A DNA stretch of 64,000 nt from Herbaspirillum sp. Sphag64. Its GTDB lineage: Bacteria > Pseudomonadota > Gammaproteobacteria > Burkholderiales > Burkholderiaceae_D. The notes below the pieces were generated by a model that saw only the letters and a program-made list of their open reading frames with translations, did not search any database and was not told the origin of the DNA. This document shows positions 46,388-56,617 of this stretch, in pieces. Position numbers and translations under genes: made by a program. Position 1 is the first letter of the stretch. Each line of letters opens with the position of its first letter. The stretch spans positions 248,001 to 312,000 of the forward strand of contig NZ_JACHYE010000003.1 in NCBI RefSeq assembly GCF_014192645.1, read 5' to 3'.

Positions 46388-46438
46388 GCTTGCATCCCTT
46401 GTTAATCAAAATTGGTGTGAACTGATGACGACTGACAC

Positions 46439-47722
46439 TCAGCTTCCCAGCCGCAGGGCTAATGCGGCCAGGGTCACCAGCAAGACAGGCAGTGTCAGCA
46501 AGGCGCCAACACGGAAATAATAAGCCCAGGAAATACGGATACCTTTTGCTTCCAGCACATGCAGCCAGAGCAAGGTTGCCAGGCTGCCGATCGGCGTAAT
46601 TTTAGGACCGAGATCGCTGCCAATCACGTTGGCGTAGATCATCGCTTCGCGGGTCAATCCCTGCGCGGTGCTTGCATCGATCGACAAGGCACCGATCAAC
46701 ACCGTTGGCATGTTATTCATGACCGATGACAGAACAGCGGTCAATACCCCGGTACCGAGCGCCGCACTCCAGACGCCATGTTGCGCAAAGCCATTGAGCA
46801 GACTGGTCAGATAGGCCGTCAGTCCGGCATTTCTCAAGCCATACACGACCAGATACATACCGAGTGAGAAAAACACGATTTGCCAGGGCGCATGCCGGAG
46901 TACTTCTCTGGTTGAAATCTTGTGTCCACGTCCTGCGACGATGAGCAAGATGACGGAGCCTGTCGCTGCCACGGCACTAATCGGAACACCTTTGTCTTCT
47001 AGCCAGAAACAGCCGATCAATAACATCGCGAGCACCCACCAGCCAGCAATAAAGGTCGGACGGTCATGAATGGCCTCCGATGGCAGCCTGATTTGCTCCA
47101 GCGGGTAAGCGCACGGAATATCCTTCTTGTAATACCAGAGTAGTACGCCCAGTGTAGCAAGGACGGATACCAGATTGACCGGTACCATCACGCTGGCATA
47201 TCGCGAGAAACTGATCTGAAAATAGTCGGCTGACACAATATTGACCAGATTGGATACCACCAGCGGCAGGCTGGCAGTGTCCGAGATGAAGCCTGCCGCC
47301 ATCACGAACGCCAGCGTTGCCGCCGGCGAAAAACGTAACGCCAGCAAGATCGCTACCACAATCGGTGTCAGGATCAGCGCCGCACCGTCATTGGCAAACA
47401 AACCGGAGACCGCCGCGCCCAGCAATACCAGCAGAACAAACAGAGTGCGTCCACGGCCACCGCCCCAGCGCGCTACATGCAAGGCAGCCCATTCAAAGAA
47501 GCCAGCCTTATCCAGTAGCAGGCTATTGATGATGATCGCGATGAAGGTTGCGGTGGCGTTCCAGACAATGTGCCAGACCACTGGAATATCGTTCAGATGA
47601 ATGACGCCGGTGGCGAGCGCCAGCAGTGCGCCGCCACAGGCACTCCAGCCGATACCAAGACCACGAGGCTGCCAGATGACCAGCACCAGCGTAACAATGA
47701 AGAGCAGGAAGGCGAGCAGCAC
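46439..47722 (-). CDS. arsB: arsenite efflux permease
   Basis: A 427-residue ArsB-type carrier with about 12 membrane helices. Typical segments are [54 protein letters not shown] and [11 protein letters not shown]. It extrudes As(OH)3 or Sb(OH)3 in exchange for protons. No arsA is present, so it acts as a secondary carrier. It follows arsR by 30 bases. Confidence 0.95.
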   Translation of the reverse strand: MLLAFLLFIVTLVLVIWQPRGLGIGWSACGGALLALATGVIHLNDIPVVWHIVWNATATFIAIIINSLLLDKAGFFEWAALHVARWGGGRGRTLFVLLVLLGAAVSGLFANDGAALILTPIVVAILLALRFSPAATLAFVMAAGFISDTASLPLVVSNLVNIVSADYFQISFSRYASVMVPVNLVSVLATLGVLLWYYKKDIPCAYPLEQIRLPSEAIHDRPTFIAGWWVLAMLLIGCFWLEDKGVPISAVAATGSVILLIVAGRGHKISTREVLRHAPWQIVFFSLGMYLVVYGLRNAGLTAYLTSLLNGFAQHGVWSAALGTGVLTAVLSSVMNNMPTVLIGALSIDASTAQGLTREAMIYANVIGSDLGPKITPIGSLATLLWLHVLEAKGIRISWAYYFRVGALLTLPVLLVTLAALALRLGS

Positions 47723-47752
47723 AGCGGTGGATCCTTGGGAGTTGAGTCTGGA

Positions 47753-48064
47753 TTAGCAGGAGGTGTCAGGAACGCAGGACCTGCCGCCACAACAATTGCT
47801 GGAGAGGAAGGTAATGACGTCGGTCATGGTACCGAAATTGGCGGAATAGATGACAAAGCGTCCGTCCTGCCGTGATTGGACCAGTCCGGCGTGAAACAGC
47901 TCCTTCATATGGAACGAGAGTGCGGAGGGCGTGACGGCAATGCTTTCGGCGATTTTACTGGCGGCCATGCCATCAGGACCGGCTTGCACCAGCAGGCGAA
48001 ACACCGCAAGTCTTGACTCCTGCGCCAGCGCAGCCAGGGCGGCAATGATGTCTTTGGTTTCCAT
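47753..48064 (-). CDS. arsR: ArsR-family arsenic-responsive repressor with C-terminal cysteine site
   Basis: A 103-residue winged-helix repressor (helix-turn-helix around MAASKIAESIAVTPSALSFH). It lacks the ELCVCDL arsenic site of E. coli ArsR. Instead its C-terminus carries Cys91, Cys92, Cys97 and Cys103 (NCCGGRSC, then TSC), much like the Acidithiobacillus type whose sensor uses a CC pair and a third cysteine. It is first in the ars operon; a perfect inverted repeat just upstream is the likely operator. Confidence 0.93.
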   Translation of the reverse strand: METKDIIAALAALAQESRLAVFRLLVQAGPDGMAASKIAESIAVTPSALSFHMKELFHAGLVQSRQDGRFVIYSANFGTMTDVITFLSSNCCGGRSCVPDTSC

Positions 48065-48092
48065 GATCGATGTGTCAACTATTTAGCTCAAT

Positions 48093-48112
48093 ATTTCAAT
48101 TATTATTGAAAT
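48093..48112. promoter_or_regulatory. ArsR operator (inverted repeat)
   Basis: ATTTCAAT-TATT-ATTGAAAT is a perfect inverted repeat of eight-base arms centred 38 bases upstream of the arsR start, within an AT-rich promoter region. Its form fits ArsR/SmtB operators. Autoregulation is inferred. Confidence 0.65.
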
Positions 48113-48123
48113 GATGTTTTTTT

Positions 48124-48741
48124 TCAAGCCAAGGTGGACGAATTCACTGCAAATAACCGGACCACCATCAACTCAGCCGCCACCGCTTCCAGTCGGCAGC
48201 CACTATCTTCCTGATCAAACAATATCGCCTCGCCTTGATGGAGTCTTTGCTGCTCCGCCAATATCAGGCAGGAACCGTTGACCACATAGAGCATGATCAT
48301 GTCGCCGGGGGAAGGCGTAGCAAGGGTAAGGCTGGTTCGTCCGTTCAGGCTGATGCGCTCAAGCGTATGGTCGAAGCGGCTGCGACGGGTCATCACGTTG
48401 AAATCGACGATGCCACCATCGATCAGTGTCGACTCGACGTTGATCTCGCCGGGGAAGCGTAATACTGGATCGCGTGGTGTCAACGATTGGGTCCTGCCAG
48501 CATCAACGTCGTCGCTTTGCAAACGCAGCCAGAGCCCTTTGCCTTCCAGAATAGCCAGCGACCGGTCCACGCCGGTGAAGGCAGAGAAGCTACCGCCTTG
48601 CTGCACCGTCGCCACGCTGACGCGCCAGTCGAATGTTTCCAGTGAACTGTCCTCAGGTACCCGCATGAGTTCGCAGGTCATGCCGCCACCGTTTTTCCAG
48701 CGCATCAGACGTTGCCGCGATTGTGGAATCAGCAAGGCCAT
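48124..48741 (-). CDS. hutD: HutD family protein
   Basis: A 205-residue cupin-fold protein of the HutD family, with the characteristic N-terminal RWKNGGGMTCELMRVPE and DWRVSVATV segments. HutD in Pseudomonas is thought to bind formylglutamate or urocanate and set the upper limit of hut expression; it is not an enzyme of the pathway. It starts four bases after the hutG stop and is last in a long minus-strand operon. An earlier in-frame ATG at 48786 would overlap hutG. Confidence 0.88.
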   Translation of the reverse strand: MALLIPQSRQRLMRWKNGGGMTCELMRVPEDSSLETFDWRVSVATVQQGGSFSAFTGVDRSLAILEGKGLWLRLQSDDVDAGRTQSLTPRDPVLRFPGEINVESTLIDGGIVDFNVMTRRSRFDHTLERISLNGRTSLTLATPSPGDMIMLYVVNGSCLILAEQQRLHQGEAILFDQEDSGCRLEAVAAELMVVRLFAVNSSTLA

Positions 48742-48745
48742 GGGA

Positions 48746-49678
48746 TCAAACCGGATGCAAAATCTGGTGTGCCAGCCGCGCAGCAACTTTCGCCGTCAGA
48801 CCATCGCGGTCATGCACCGGGTTGCACTCGGCAATGTCAGCGGCGATCAGTTTGCCGCTGGCCTTGATGGTGGCGACCAGGAATTCGATCTTCTCCAGCG
48901 CCATGCCGTGCGCCGCCGGTGCCGAGACACCCGGTGCTTTTTCGCCGGGCAAAACGTCCAGATCGATGGTCAGGTAAATATCATCGACCTGTTCCAGTCG
49001 CTGCTTCAAGGCGGTATTGATCTGCTGGATGTCGGTATTTGCCACCTCCGAGTCGCTCATGAAGTTGACGTCCAACTGGCTGGCGCGCTGGAACAGTGCT
49101 GGCGTGTTGCCGAGCTGACTGATGCCATAGCACAGGTAGTTGAACTCAACATCGGCCCAGTCGCACCATTGCGCGATCTGCCGGAACGGCGTGCCCGAGG
49201 TCGACTCTTCCGCCTCGCGCAGATCAAAGTGGGCATCGAAATTGATGATCAGAATACGACGCTGGGAAATCGCCTTGCCCAGATGACGGGCGATGCCGAG
49301 GAAGGTGCCATACGCCACTTCGTGCCCGCCACCCAGCACCAGCGGGAAGATTCCCTGTGCCTTGACATCGGCAATCAGGCTGGCCAATTGTTGCTGCGCC
49401 TGTTCCAGATTGCCATCGGTACACGCGATATTGCCGGCGTCGCACAATGCAGTGATGCCATGTGCCGGCAGATTGGCCAGCATGCGACGGATTGCATCCG
49501 GGCCTTGTGCCGCACCGATGCGGCCATGATTGCGGCGCACACCTTCATCACAGGCGAAGCCGATCAGCGCACTACCATCGCGGGCCTGCGCAGTGAACGC
49601 TTGCACCACCTGATGAAGCCGGCGGGTGTCGCCTGCGCTGTCCTGATCCTGTCGACCGTTCCAGAGAGAATGATTCAT
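48746..49678 (-). CDS. hutG: formimidoylglutamase
   Basis: A 310-residue ureohydrolase-fold enzyme that splits N-formimidoyl-L-glutamate to glutamate and formamide, the last step of one form of the histidine pathway. The manganese ligands are present: His119 (LGGGHE), Asp148, His150 and Asp152 (NFDAHFDLR), Asp239 and Asp241 (TIDLDVLPG). The tail of the latter motif (LPGEKAPGVSAP) is typical of HutG rather than arginase. It lies 62 bases after the ABC ATPase gene and is coupled to hutD. Confidence 0.92.
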   Translation of the reverse strand: MNHSLWNGRQDQDSAGDTRRLHQVVQAFTAQARDGSALIGFACDEGVRRNHGRIGAAQGPDAIRRMLANLPAHGITALCDAGNIACTDGNLEQAQQQLASLIADVKAQGIFPLVLGGGHEVAYGTFLGIARHLGKAISQRRILIINFDAHFDLREAEESTSGTPFRQIAQWCDWADVEFNYLCYGISQLGNTPALFQRASQLDVNFMSDSEVANTDIQQINTALKQRLEQVDDIYLTIDLDVLPGEKAPGVSAPAAHGMALEKIEFLVATIKASGKLIAADIAECNPVHDRDGLTAKVAARLAHQILHPV

Positions 49679-49740
49679 GAAAACCCTTGATTACCGTTAT
49701 TTTTATTGCTGACGCTGATGTTGCCGCTCTTTTGCTACGC

Positions 49741-50523
49741 TTATGCTGCCTGCTGGGTCGCTGTGCCATTGCGGCTCAAGACCGCTTGCAGAAAGCTGCG
49801 GGTCCGTTCCTGTGTGGGATTGACGAAGATCTGATCCGGTTTGCCAGCTTCCACGATGCGTCCCTGATCCATCACCACGACGACATCGGCAACTTCACGC
49901 GCAAAGCCCATTTCATGAGTGACGACAATCATGGTCATGCCTTCGGTCGCTAGCGTTTTCATCACCTGCAAGACTTCGCCAACCAGTTCCGGATCCAGCG
50001 CCGAGGTGGGTTCGTCAAACAGCATGACCTTGGGCTGCATCGCCAGCGCACGGGCAATCGCTACCCGTTGTTTCTGACCGCCCGATAGCGTGGCGGGCAT
50101 CGCCTCTGCCTTGGTGGATAGACCGACCTTGGCTAGCAGGCTACGTGCGGTTGTTTCGGCGGCTTCCTTGCTGGTGCCTAGAATTTTGCGAGGACCGACG
50201 GTGACGTTATCTAGTACCGATAAATGCGGAAACAGATTGAACGACTGGAACACCATGCCGACCTGTGTGCGTAGATGATTGAGCGCTGCATCAGGAATCA
50301 TTTTGCCGTCGACCAGCAAGTCCTGATGGCAAATGGCGATGCTGCCTTCTTCCGCGACTTCGAGACCGTTGCAGCAGCGCAGCAGGGTACTTTTACCCGA
50401 ACCACTGGGACCAATGATGACCACGACCTGTGAAGGCTGGACCTGCAAATCAATGCTATGCAGAATGCGGTGACCGGAGAAGGATTTGCCGAGTCCGGCA
50501 ATATTAATCATGGGGGTGGACAT
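49741..50523 (-). CDS. polar amino-acid ABC importer, ATPase
   Basis: A 260-residue ATPase of the HisP/GlnQ family: Walker [10 protein letters not shown] at 38-46, signature [15 protein letters not shown], Walker [17 protein letters not shown], and the H-loop in [14 protein letters not shown]. It powers uptake through the permease encoded upstream, whose stop codon overlaps its ATG by one base. The hutG and hutD genes that follow suggest histidine or a related amino acid as substrate. Confidence 0.92.
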   Translation of the reverse strand: MSTPMINIAGLGKSFSGHRILHSIDLQVQPSQVVVIIGPSGSGKSTLLRCCNGLEVAEEGSIAICHQDLLVDGKMIPDAALNHLRTQVGMVFQSFNLFPHLSVLDNVTVGPRKILGTSKEAAETTARSLLAKVGLSTKAEAMPATLSGGQKQRVAIARALAMQPKVMLFDEPTSALDPELVGEVLQVMKTLATEGMTMIVVTHEMGFAREVADVVVVMDQGRIVEAGKPDQIFVNPTQERTRSFLQAVLSRNGTATQQAA

Positions 50524-51188
50524 CAGACAGCTCCTCCGGCGCGCAGGCGCTTTTCAATTTGTTGCAGGGCCATGCTGGTCAGACTGGTCAGCACCAGATA
50601 GACCAGCGCCACGGCGATATAGACTTCCAGCGAGCGATACGACACGCTGATGATCTTTTGTCCTTCATGCATCAGATCGGCAATGGTCAGCAGCGAGACC
50701 AGCGCCGAGTTTTTGATCAGCGCGATGAATTCATTGCCCAGCGGCGGAATCATCCGCACCACCGCCTGTGGCAGGATGATCGTCAGCATCGCTTTGGATT
50801 GCGACATGCCCAGCGAGCGCGCCGCTTCCATCTGCCCTTTGTCTATCGACTGGATCGCACCGCGCACGATCTCAGAGACATACGCACCTGAATAGATACC
50901 CAGCCCGAGTACGCCACACAGAAATGCTGGCAGCAGGATGTCAAATTGCGGCAGGCCAAAGAACAACAGGAACAACTGCACCAGCAACGGTGTGCCACGG
51001 ATGAAAATGACGTAGGTGCTGCAAACGGCATAGCGCACACGCTTGCTGCGGTCCAGTCGGCCAAGGCCAACCAGCAGGCCCAGAATACAGCCCAGTACCA
51101 GCGAGGTCGCTGTAATTTCGATGGTGGTAAGGGCACCGTGGAGCAGGTCGTGCCAGCCCTCCAGTACTGGTAAAAAATCCAGATTCAC
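50523..51188 (-). CDS. polar amino-acid ABC importer, permease
   Basis: A 221-residue inner-membrane subunit of the HisM/GlnP type with about five helices and the ATPase-contact EAA loop ([22 protein letters not shown] within it). The GTG at 51188 follows AAGGAG by six bases and is chosen over an ATG at 51239 that lacks a ribosome site and would add an atypical leader. Only one permease gene is present, so it probably forms a homodimer. Confidence 0.9.
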   Translation of the reverse strand: MNLDFLPVLEGWHDLLHGALTTIEITATSLVLGCILGLLVGLGRLDRSKRVRYAVCSTYVIFIRGTPLLVQLFLLFFGLPQFDILLPAFLCGVLGLGIYSGAYVSEIVRGAIQSIDKGQMEAARSLGMSQSKAMLTIILPQAVVRMIPPLGNEFIALIKNSALVSLLTIADLMHEGQKIISVSYRSLEVYIAVALVYLVLTSLTSMALQQIEKRLRAGGAV

Positions 51189-51315
51189 TGCGTTCTCCTT
51201 AATGTCGCTGGGCGCACAGGAAGCCACTCCCGACAGCACTGCTGCACTGCCTAGATGCGGGCCTGCCGGTCAAGCCGTTTTTTGTTTTATGGTGTAAATG
51301 ATGAGACTGGCTGAT

Positions 51316-52077
51316 TTACTTGGCGGGTGCTGCCAGCCATTTCTGGACCAGCTTGTCATAGCTGCCATCGAGCTTGACCTTTTTCAGGGCAGTGTTGATT
51401 TGCTCGGTCAACTGCGGTAAATCCTTGCGTACGGCATAGCCATACAGCTCAACGCTGACCTGTTTGTCGAGCACCTTCACACCGGGATGCGTCTTGGCGT
51501 ATTCGACTGCTGCTGGCTTACCAGTCACGGCTGCATCGGCGCGTCCGATCTCCACCAGATTGAACATTTCCTGATTCTTTTCAACCTCGATGCGTTCTGC
51601 ATCCGGATAAAACTCTTTCAGATAAGCAGTCGATTTGGTACCAACCTGTACCGAGACCTTCTTGCCGGCCAGATCCGCAGGCGTTTTAATCGTATTGTTG
51701 CCGGTCTTGGTCAGAATGACCAGACCACCGGGATAGTAGGGATCTGTAAAGTTGACGACACGACGTCGTTCCTCGGTGATGTAGATCGCCGAGGATGCCA
51801 CATCGAAACGGCGCGACACCAGACCAGGGATCAAGCCTTTGAAGTCGATGTCCGTCCATTCCACTTTCTTGCCCATGGTCTTGGCCAGCAACTCGATGAG
51901 TTCGATGTCAAATCCGGTGCGTTTTCCATCCTTGTAAAACTCGAAGGGGGGGAAGGTTGCATCGGTAGCAACGCGGATGACATCCACGGTTTGAGCCGGT
52001 GCCAAGGCCGGCAATCCGGCAAGCAGAGTGAAACCGGCAGCGGCGAACAGGCTGACAAGATGGCGACGATGAATCAT
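51316..52077 (-). CDS. polar amino-acid ABC importer, periplasmic binding protein
   Basis: A 253-residue solute-binding protein of the LAO/HisJ family. The signal peptide ends near APAQ-TV. The ligand-binding pattern is clear: ATDATFPPFEFYKDGKRTGF, DFKGLIPGLVSRRFDV, and the carboxylate-binding arginine in ITEERRRVVNF. A GAGGGAGC site precedes the ATG at 52077. Histidine or a related basic or polar amino acid is the likely ligand, inferred from the hut genes downstream. Confidence 0.9.
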   Translation of the reverse strand: MIHRRHLVSLFAAAGFTLLAGLPALAPAQTVDVIRVATDATFPPFEFYKDGKRTGFDIELIELLAKTMGKKVEWTDIDFKGLIPGLVSRRFDVASSAIYITEERRRVVNFTDPYYPGGLVILTKTGNNTIKTPADLAGKKVSVQVGTKSTAYLKEFYPDAERIEVEKNQEMFNLVEIGRADAAVTGKPAAVEYAKTHPGVKVLDKQVSVELYGYAVRKDLPQLTEQINTALKKVKLDGSYDKLVQKWLAAPAK

Positions 52078-52115
52078 GAGTAGCTCCCTCAAGGAAATGA
52101 CTGGAATGAACAACC

Positions 52116-52901
52116 TTAAAACAAGACAAGACGCTCGCTGATAATGGCGGCGGCCTCAACCGTGGCAGCAATCAGCGCTGCTTGCCGGTCTTCGACCCGG
52201 ATTGCTGGCGCCATCAGCGTGATTGCACCGGCGGCTTGTCCCGGCTTGTAAAACACGGGCGCGCTGATTCCCCAGACGCCCCAATCAACTTCACTTTCAC
52301 TGATTGCATAGCCTTGATGGCGTATCGAATCAAGCTCCTTGTGCAGCCGTGCAATCTCGTCTTTTTGACCATGCAGCTGCCGTTGCATGATGCTATCGGC
52401 CATGGCCACCGGCAGATGTGCCAGCACCGCCTTGGCTGACGCACCACGTGTCAGCGGATGGGAGCGCCCTTTGGAGAAGGAGCAGCGCAGGGACTGTTCG
52501 CTGTCGACCATGTCCAGGCAAGTCACCTGGTCGTTGATGGCCACCATCAGGCCGACACTCTCTCCGCATTTCTTTGCCAGTCGCGCCATCTCGGGCTGCG
52601 CATTGCTGACCAGATAGGACGTGTGGTCAAAGCCCCAGGCCAGTTGAACGCTTAGCGGTCCTGGCGCATAAAAATTGTCTTGCTCCTGTATCAGTCCCCA
52701 TTTCTTCAATGGCTGTAAATGCCGATACAAGGTACTCAGTGGCAAACCAGTCAAGTCCTTGAGCTGACGCACCGTCATTGGTTTGCCATGCCGGGCAATC
52801 ATCGACAGCACCATCAGCGAGCGCTCGCTAGTGGCGACAACGGCTTCCGGCGGTAAGGGCTGATGTGGATCCATGGGCAGATGATTCCTCATTTTTCTCA
52901 C
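52116..52901 (-). CDS. IclR-family transcriptional regulator
   Basis: A 261-residue regulator: winged helix at about 20-80 (MTVRQLKDLTGLPLSTLYRHLQ) and an IclR effector domain (about 90-255) with RCSFSKGRSHPLTRGASAKA and WGVWGISAPVF as landmarks. It is first in the same-strand series leading to the importer and hut genes, 38 bases before the binding-protein start, and probably controls that operon. In-frame starts at 52901 (GTG), 52892 and 52874 are all weakly supported; the domain begins after each. Confidence 0.88.
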   Translation of the reverse strand: MRKMRNHLPMDPHQPLPPEAVVATSERSLMVLSMIARHGKPMTVRQLKDLTGLPLSTLYRHLQPLKKWGLIQEQDNFYAPGPLSVQLAWGFDHTSYLVSNAQPEMARLAKKCGESVGLMVAINDQVTCLDMVDSEQSLRCSFSKGRSHPLTRGASAKAVLAHLPVAMADSIMQRQLHGQKDEIARLHKELDSIRHQGYAISESEVDWGVWGISAPVFYKPGQAAGAITLMAPAIRVEDRQAALIAATVEAAAIISERLVLF

Positions 52902-53293
52902 AAAAGAAAATTAAATTCTCACCTTGTGGGAAAGATGTTGCGTCAATGCTGTAAGGCACGTCGCTGTCGGGTGAGAAAGGGTGTCGTTCGATCTGATCCG
53001 GGAAAAACTGACGTATCCAGGGCACCAAAACGTCATAGTGGGGGCGTTAAGCTGGTCATCGTCAGCTAATTTTTGATAATGCCTGGTATCTCTATTTTTG
53101 GTGATTAAACATATATCGTAAATTGAGGATATGACAATGTGCTGTTTTCTTCTCTTGTGCCGAATGGGCAACAGAATCGCGAAGAGAATGCAGTAATTTT
53201 TCCCAATAAAAACTATGCTTCAACAATGGTTTGCAGTGAAACAGAGAACGTCTGATCAACACGGACGTCAGCCCGCACGGGATGAGGGGAAAC
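52902..53293. other. 392-base intergenic region
   Basis: It separates the divergent IclR and kinase genes and must hold both promoters. No gene, hairpin with T-tract or clear operator was found. A GAGGGGA ribosome site at its end sets the kinase start. Confidence 0.4.
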
Positions 53294-54388
53294 ATGCCAG
53301 GAGATCAATTTCGCCAAGTCGTTGACATGGCACCCAATGCGATGATTCTGGCCGGTGAAGATGGCACGATTGAACTCGTCAATCTGCAGGCAGAAAAGAT
53401 TTTCGGTTATACCCGCGATGAGTTGCTGGGGCATTCGATCGAGATGCTATTGCCGGCACGCTTTCGCGAGATCCATTCGCGCCATCGTGGCGCTTATTTT
53501 GGACATCCGATCCCCCGTCCAGTTGGCGTTGGGGTCGATAAGGAGTTTTATGGGTTGCGCAAAGATGGTGTCGAATTTCAGGTAGAAATCGGGATCGCAC
53601 CGATCACGACATCACATGGCTTGAAAGTGTTGGCGGCAATTGTCGATATTTCGGAGCGCAAAGAATCCGAGTCACGGCAGCAATTACTGATCAATGAGCT
53701 GACCCGCATCAATGAAGAACTGAATAATTTTGCCTATGTCTCCTCGCATGATCTGAAGTCGCCTTTACGTGGCATTGATCAGTTGGCGTCCTGGATTGAG
53801 GAAGACCTCGGGGGTACCCTTAATGCTCAGACCCAAAATTATCTTCGTTTGATGCGTAGCCGTATCAAACGCATGGAAACCTTGCTGGATGATTTACTGC
53901 AATATGCAAAAGTAGGGCGTTCGGATGAAGACATCGTGGTGGTCGATACCAGTGCGCTGGTCAAGGATGTGTTTGATCTGACCGCCGGTAAAAAGCCGAT
54001 ACGGTTACAGCTTGATGCCGGGCTGCCAGTCATCCAGGCCAGGAAAGTGCCGCTGGAACTGGTATTCAGAAACCTGATCGGTAATGCGATCAAGCACCAT
54101 GATAAAGAACACGGTCATCTCCACGTTAGTGCAAAGGTGAGTGGCGACTGGATCGAATTCTCGGTCGCCGATGATGGGCCGGGTATTCCGGTTGAGCATC
54201 AGCAACGGGTATTCGCGATCTTCCAGACACTGAAACCACGCGATGAAGTGGAGGGAAGTGGCATCGGGCTGGCATTGGTGAAGAAGGTAGTAGAGGCGCA
54301 AGGGGGGCATATTGCGCTGGAATCAGACGGTCATACAGGAGCCACTTTTCGGTTTTCCTGGCCGTTGCAGGCACAACCAGGGGCATGA
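53294..54388 (+). CDS. PAS-domain sensor histidine kinase
   Basis: A 364-residue cytoplasmic kinase with no membrane helices. A PAS domain (about 5-120, with NAMILAGEDGTIELVN and EKIFGYTRDELLG) precedes a phosphoacceptor domain with His152 (YVSSHDLKSPLRGI) and an ATPase domain with N box (NLIGNAIKH), G1 (DDGPGI) and G2 (GSGIGLALVKK). The ATG at 53294 has GAGGGGA five bases upstream. It overlaps the response-regulator gene by four bases, so they form a pair. Confidence 0.9.
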   Translation: MPGDQFRQVVDMAPNAMILAGEDGTIELVNLQAEKIFGYTRDELLGHSIEMLLPARFREIHSRHRGAYFGHPIPRPVGVGVDKEFYGLRKDGVEFQVEIGIAPITTSHGLKVLAAIVDISERKESESRQQLLINELTRINEELNNFAYVSSHDLKSPLRGIDQLASWIEEDLGGTLNAQTQNYLRLMRSRIKRMETLLDDLLQYAKVGRSDEDIVVVDTSALVKDVFDLTAGKKPIRLQLDAGLPVIQARKVPLELVFRNLIGNAIKHHDKEHGHLHVSAKVSGDWIEFSVADDGPGIPVEHQQRVFAIFQTLKPRDEVEGSGIGLALVKKVVEAQGGHIALESDGHTGATFRFSWPLQAQPGA

Positions 54389-54837
54389 TCATGTCAGACC
54401 AAGCGCACGCGGGAGACGTCACCATCCTGGTTGTCGACGACGATGAGGTTGATGCCATGGGGATTGAGCGGGCATTGAAATTACGTGGTGTCACTGTACC
54501 GATCCTGCGCGCCCGGGATGGGGTCGAGGGGCTGGCAGTGCTGCGTGCTCAGGATCTGTTGCGTCATCCTTGCATGATGCTGCTCGACATTAATATGCCG
54601 CGCATGAATGGATTTGAAATGCTGGATGTCATGCATCAGGACAGCACGCTTGCCAGTGTTGAGGTGTTCATGTTGTCAACGTCCCGCATTTCCGATGACA
54701 GGCGGGCCGCCACAGCGAGAAATGTTGCTGGCTACATCATCAAAAACGATGTTAGTGAAGGGATTGCCCGCGTCATCGAGATGTTGAACCATCCTCGTCG
54801 GATAGTCCAAAGCCCATCGAATCCTGAAAGAAACTGA
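54385..54837 (+). CDS. single-domain response regulator (Rcp1-like)
   Basis: A 150-residue receiver domain with no output domain. The acidic pocket is in VVDDDEVDA, the phosphoacceptor is Asp68 ([11 protein letters not shown]), and LSTS and IIKNDVS give the conserved Ser/Thr and Lys. Receivers of this type pair with PAS or phytochrome kinases. It probably relays phosphate from the kinase before it, perhaps to the REC-GGDEF-EAL protein after it. Confidence 0.9.
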   Translation: MIMSDQAHAGDVTILVVDDDEVDAMGIERALKLRGVTVPILRARDGVEGLAVLRAQDLLRHPCMMLLDINMPRMNGFEMLDVMHQDSTLASVEVFMLSTSRISDDRRAATARNVAGYIIKNDVSEGIARVIEMLNHPRRIVQSPSNPERN

Positions 54838-54838
54838 C

Positions 54839-56617
54839 ATGATCGCGTCGATGAACCTGTTGCTGATTGATGATGACGAGCTGGATCGACTGTCCGTGAT
54901 TCGTGCCCTTAAGCAGTCTGACTACGAACTTACCATCAGCCAATGCGCGACCGCGGCGGAAGGATACAAGCTTGTCGCCAATGGACAATTCGATGCAATC
55001 CTGCTCGACTATCGGTTGCCGGATCAGGATGGTATTGAAGTGTTGCGTGCACTGCGCGGGGGCACACTGGCCAAAGCGGCGGTCGTCATGCTCAGTCGCC
55101 ACGAAGATCCTGTGATGGTTGAGAGTTGTCTGGAAGCAGGGGCCCAGGACTTCTTGCTTAAAGATGAAGTGACCGGGCGTCGCTTGACGCGTGCCATCAG
55201 CCTGGCGCGTCAACGGTATACGATGGAAGAAGCACTGAAGGTAAGTCATGAGAAATTAAGGGTTCTGTCCGAGCATGATGTCCTCACAGGGCTGATCAAC
55301 CGGCGCGGATTCGAACTGGCACTCACTAGCTCATTGTCCGTGGCAAAGCGTGATCATCGGGGACTGGCGGTGTTACTGCTGGATCTGGATGACTTTAAAA
55401 GCGTCAATGACACGCTGGGGCATGGCGTGGGCGATCAATTGCTCATCGAGATTGCACGACGTATGCGTCCGATTGTCCGTGGCGGCGACGTTCTGTGCCG
55501 GCTGGGTGGTGACGAATTCGTGGTCATTGCCAATGGACTGGAGAGCAACGAACAGGCATCGATACTGGCCGACCGCCTGATCCACGTATTGCAGGCACCG
55601 ATTGTCCTCAACGCCATCGAGCTGATCATCACCGCCAGTGTCGGCATCGCTGTGCTGGATGAGAAAACCGATAATGGTGATGAACTATTGAAACATGCCG
55701 ATGTGGCGATGTACCGGGCCAAAAAAGATGGCCGTAATCAATACCGGTTCTATTCTGAAACGCTCCATGCCAAGGTGCAATATACAACCAGCCTCAAGCG
55801 AGACCTGCACAAGGCCGTGGCAAATCAGGAACTGGTCATGCACTATCAGCCACAGTTCAACGCTGCGGACGAGTCGCTCAGTGGTATGGAGGCTTTGGTT
55901 CGCTGGAACCATCCGCGACTCGGCTTGCTTGGTCCGGTTGATTTTATTGGTGTCGCGGAAGAAACCGGCTTGATTATTGACATTGGTAATTGGGTGTTGA
56001 ACGAGTCTTGCCGACAGTTGAGAGAGTGGATCAGTCGCTTCCCGTTGCAAAGCAAGCAGTTGACGATTGCAGTCAACCTCTCGGCGATTCAATTGGTGCA
56101 TTACTCATTGGTCGAGGAAATTGAGAGTGCGCTGACAACGCATCAATTGCTGCCACATCGGCTGGAACTGGAAATTACCGAAAACGCGCTGATTGACGAT
56201 CAGAAAGGTGCAGTCGTGACCCTGACTGAACTGGCAGCCCGTAATATCAACCTGACGCTCGACGATTTTGGTACCGGCTACTCATCGATGCATCACCTGA
56301 AACTCTTCCGGATCAATGTATTGAAGATTGACCGCGAATTTGTTTCCGTGATCGGTGAGAGCGAGGAAGCTGATCGCTTGTTGATTGCGATTATCCGATT
56401 TGCCCAGGCACTGCATCTGAAAATCGTGGCCGAAGGCGTGGAAACCCCGGAGCAGGCGCGCTTTTGCCGCCAGCACGGTTGCCAGGTATTACAGGGTTAC
56501 CACTACTCACGGCCGTTGTCGCACGAGGGCTTTGAGCGAACCTTCTTTCACACCGAACTGCCAGCGCCCGCTGCAGGATCTGAGGAAGTTAATCTGAAAT
56601 CTACACCGACAGTCTGA
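54839..56617 (+). CDS. REC-GGDEF-EAL protein (cyclic-di-GMP turnover)
   Basis: A 592-residue protein with three domains: receiver (about 5-125, Asp57 in [11 protein letters not shown]), diguanylate cyclase (about 150-310, GGDEF intact at 223-227) and EAL phosphodiesterase (about 325-575, EAL at 351-353, with the metal residues in [18 protein letters not shown] and AEGVET). Both catalytic motifs look intact, so it could make or degrade cyclic-di-GMP, with the balance set by phosphorylation. It begins one base after the response regulator gene. Its end overlaps the convergent chemoreceptor gene by 17 bases. Confidence 0.92.
   Translation: MIASMNLLLIDDDELDRLSVIRALKQSDYELTISQCATAAEGYKLVANGQFDAILLDYRLPDQDGIEVLRALRGGTLAKAAVVMLSRHEDPVMVESCLEAGAQDFLLKDEVTGRRLTRAISLARQRYTMEEALKVSHEKLRVLSEHDVLTGLINRRGFELALTSSLSVAKRDHRGLAVLLLDLDDFKSVNDTLGHGVGDQLLIEIARRMRPIVRGGDVLCRLGGDEFVVIANGLESNEQASILADRLIHVLQAPIVLNAIELIITASVGIAVLDEKTDNGDELLKHADVAMYRAKKDGRNQYRFYSETLHAKVQYTTSLKRDLHKAVANQELVMHYQPQFNAADESLSGMEALVRWNHPRLGLLGPVDFIGVAEETGLIIDIGNWVLNESCRQLREWISRFPLQSKQLTIAVNLSAIQLVHYSLVEEIESALTTHQLLPHRLELEITENALIDDQKGAVVTLTELAARNINLTLDDFGTGYSSMHHLKLFRINVLKIDREFVSVIGESEEADRLLIAIIRFAQALHLKIVAEGVETPEQARFCRQHGCQVLQGYHYSRPLSHEGFERTFFHTELPAPAAGSEEVNLKSTPTV

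Noticed and set aside
48293-49690. Long plus-strand open frame of 465 codons antisense to hutD and hutG
   Set aside because: The opposite strand encodes two clear families with intact catalytic motifs; the antisense frame has no recognisable fold.
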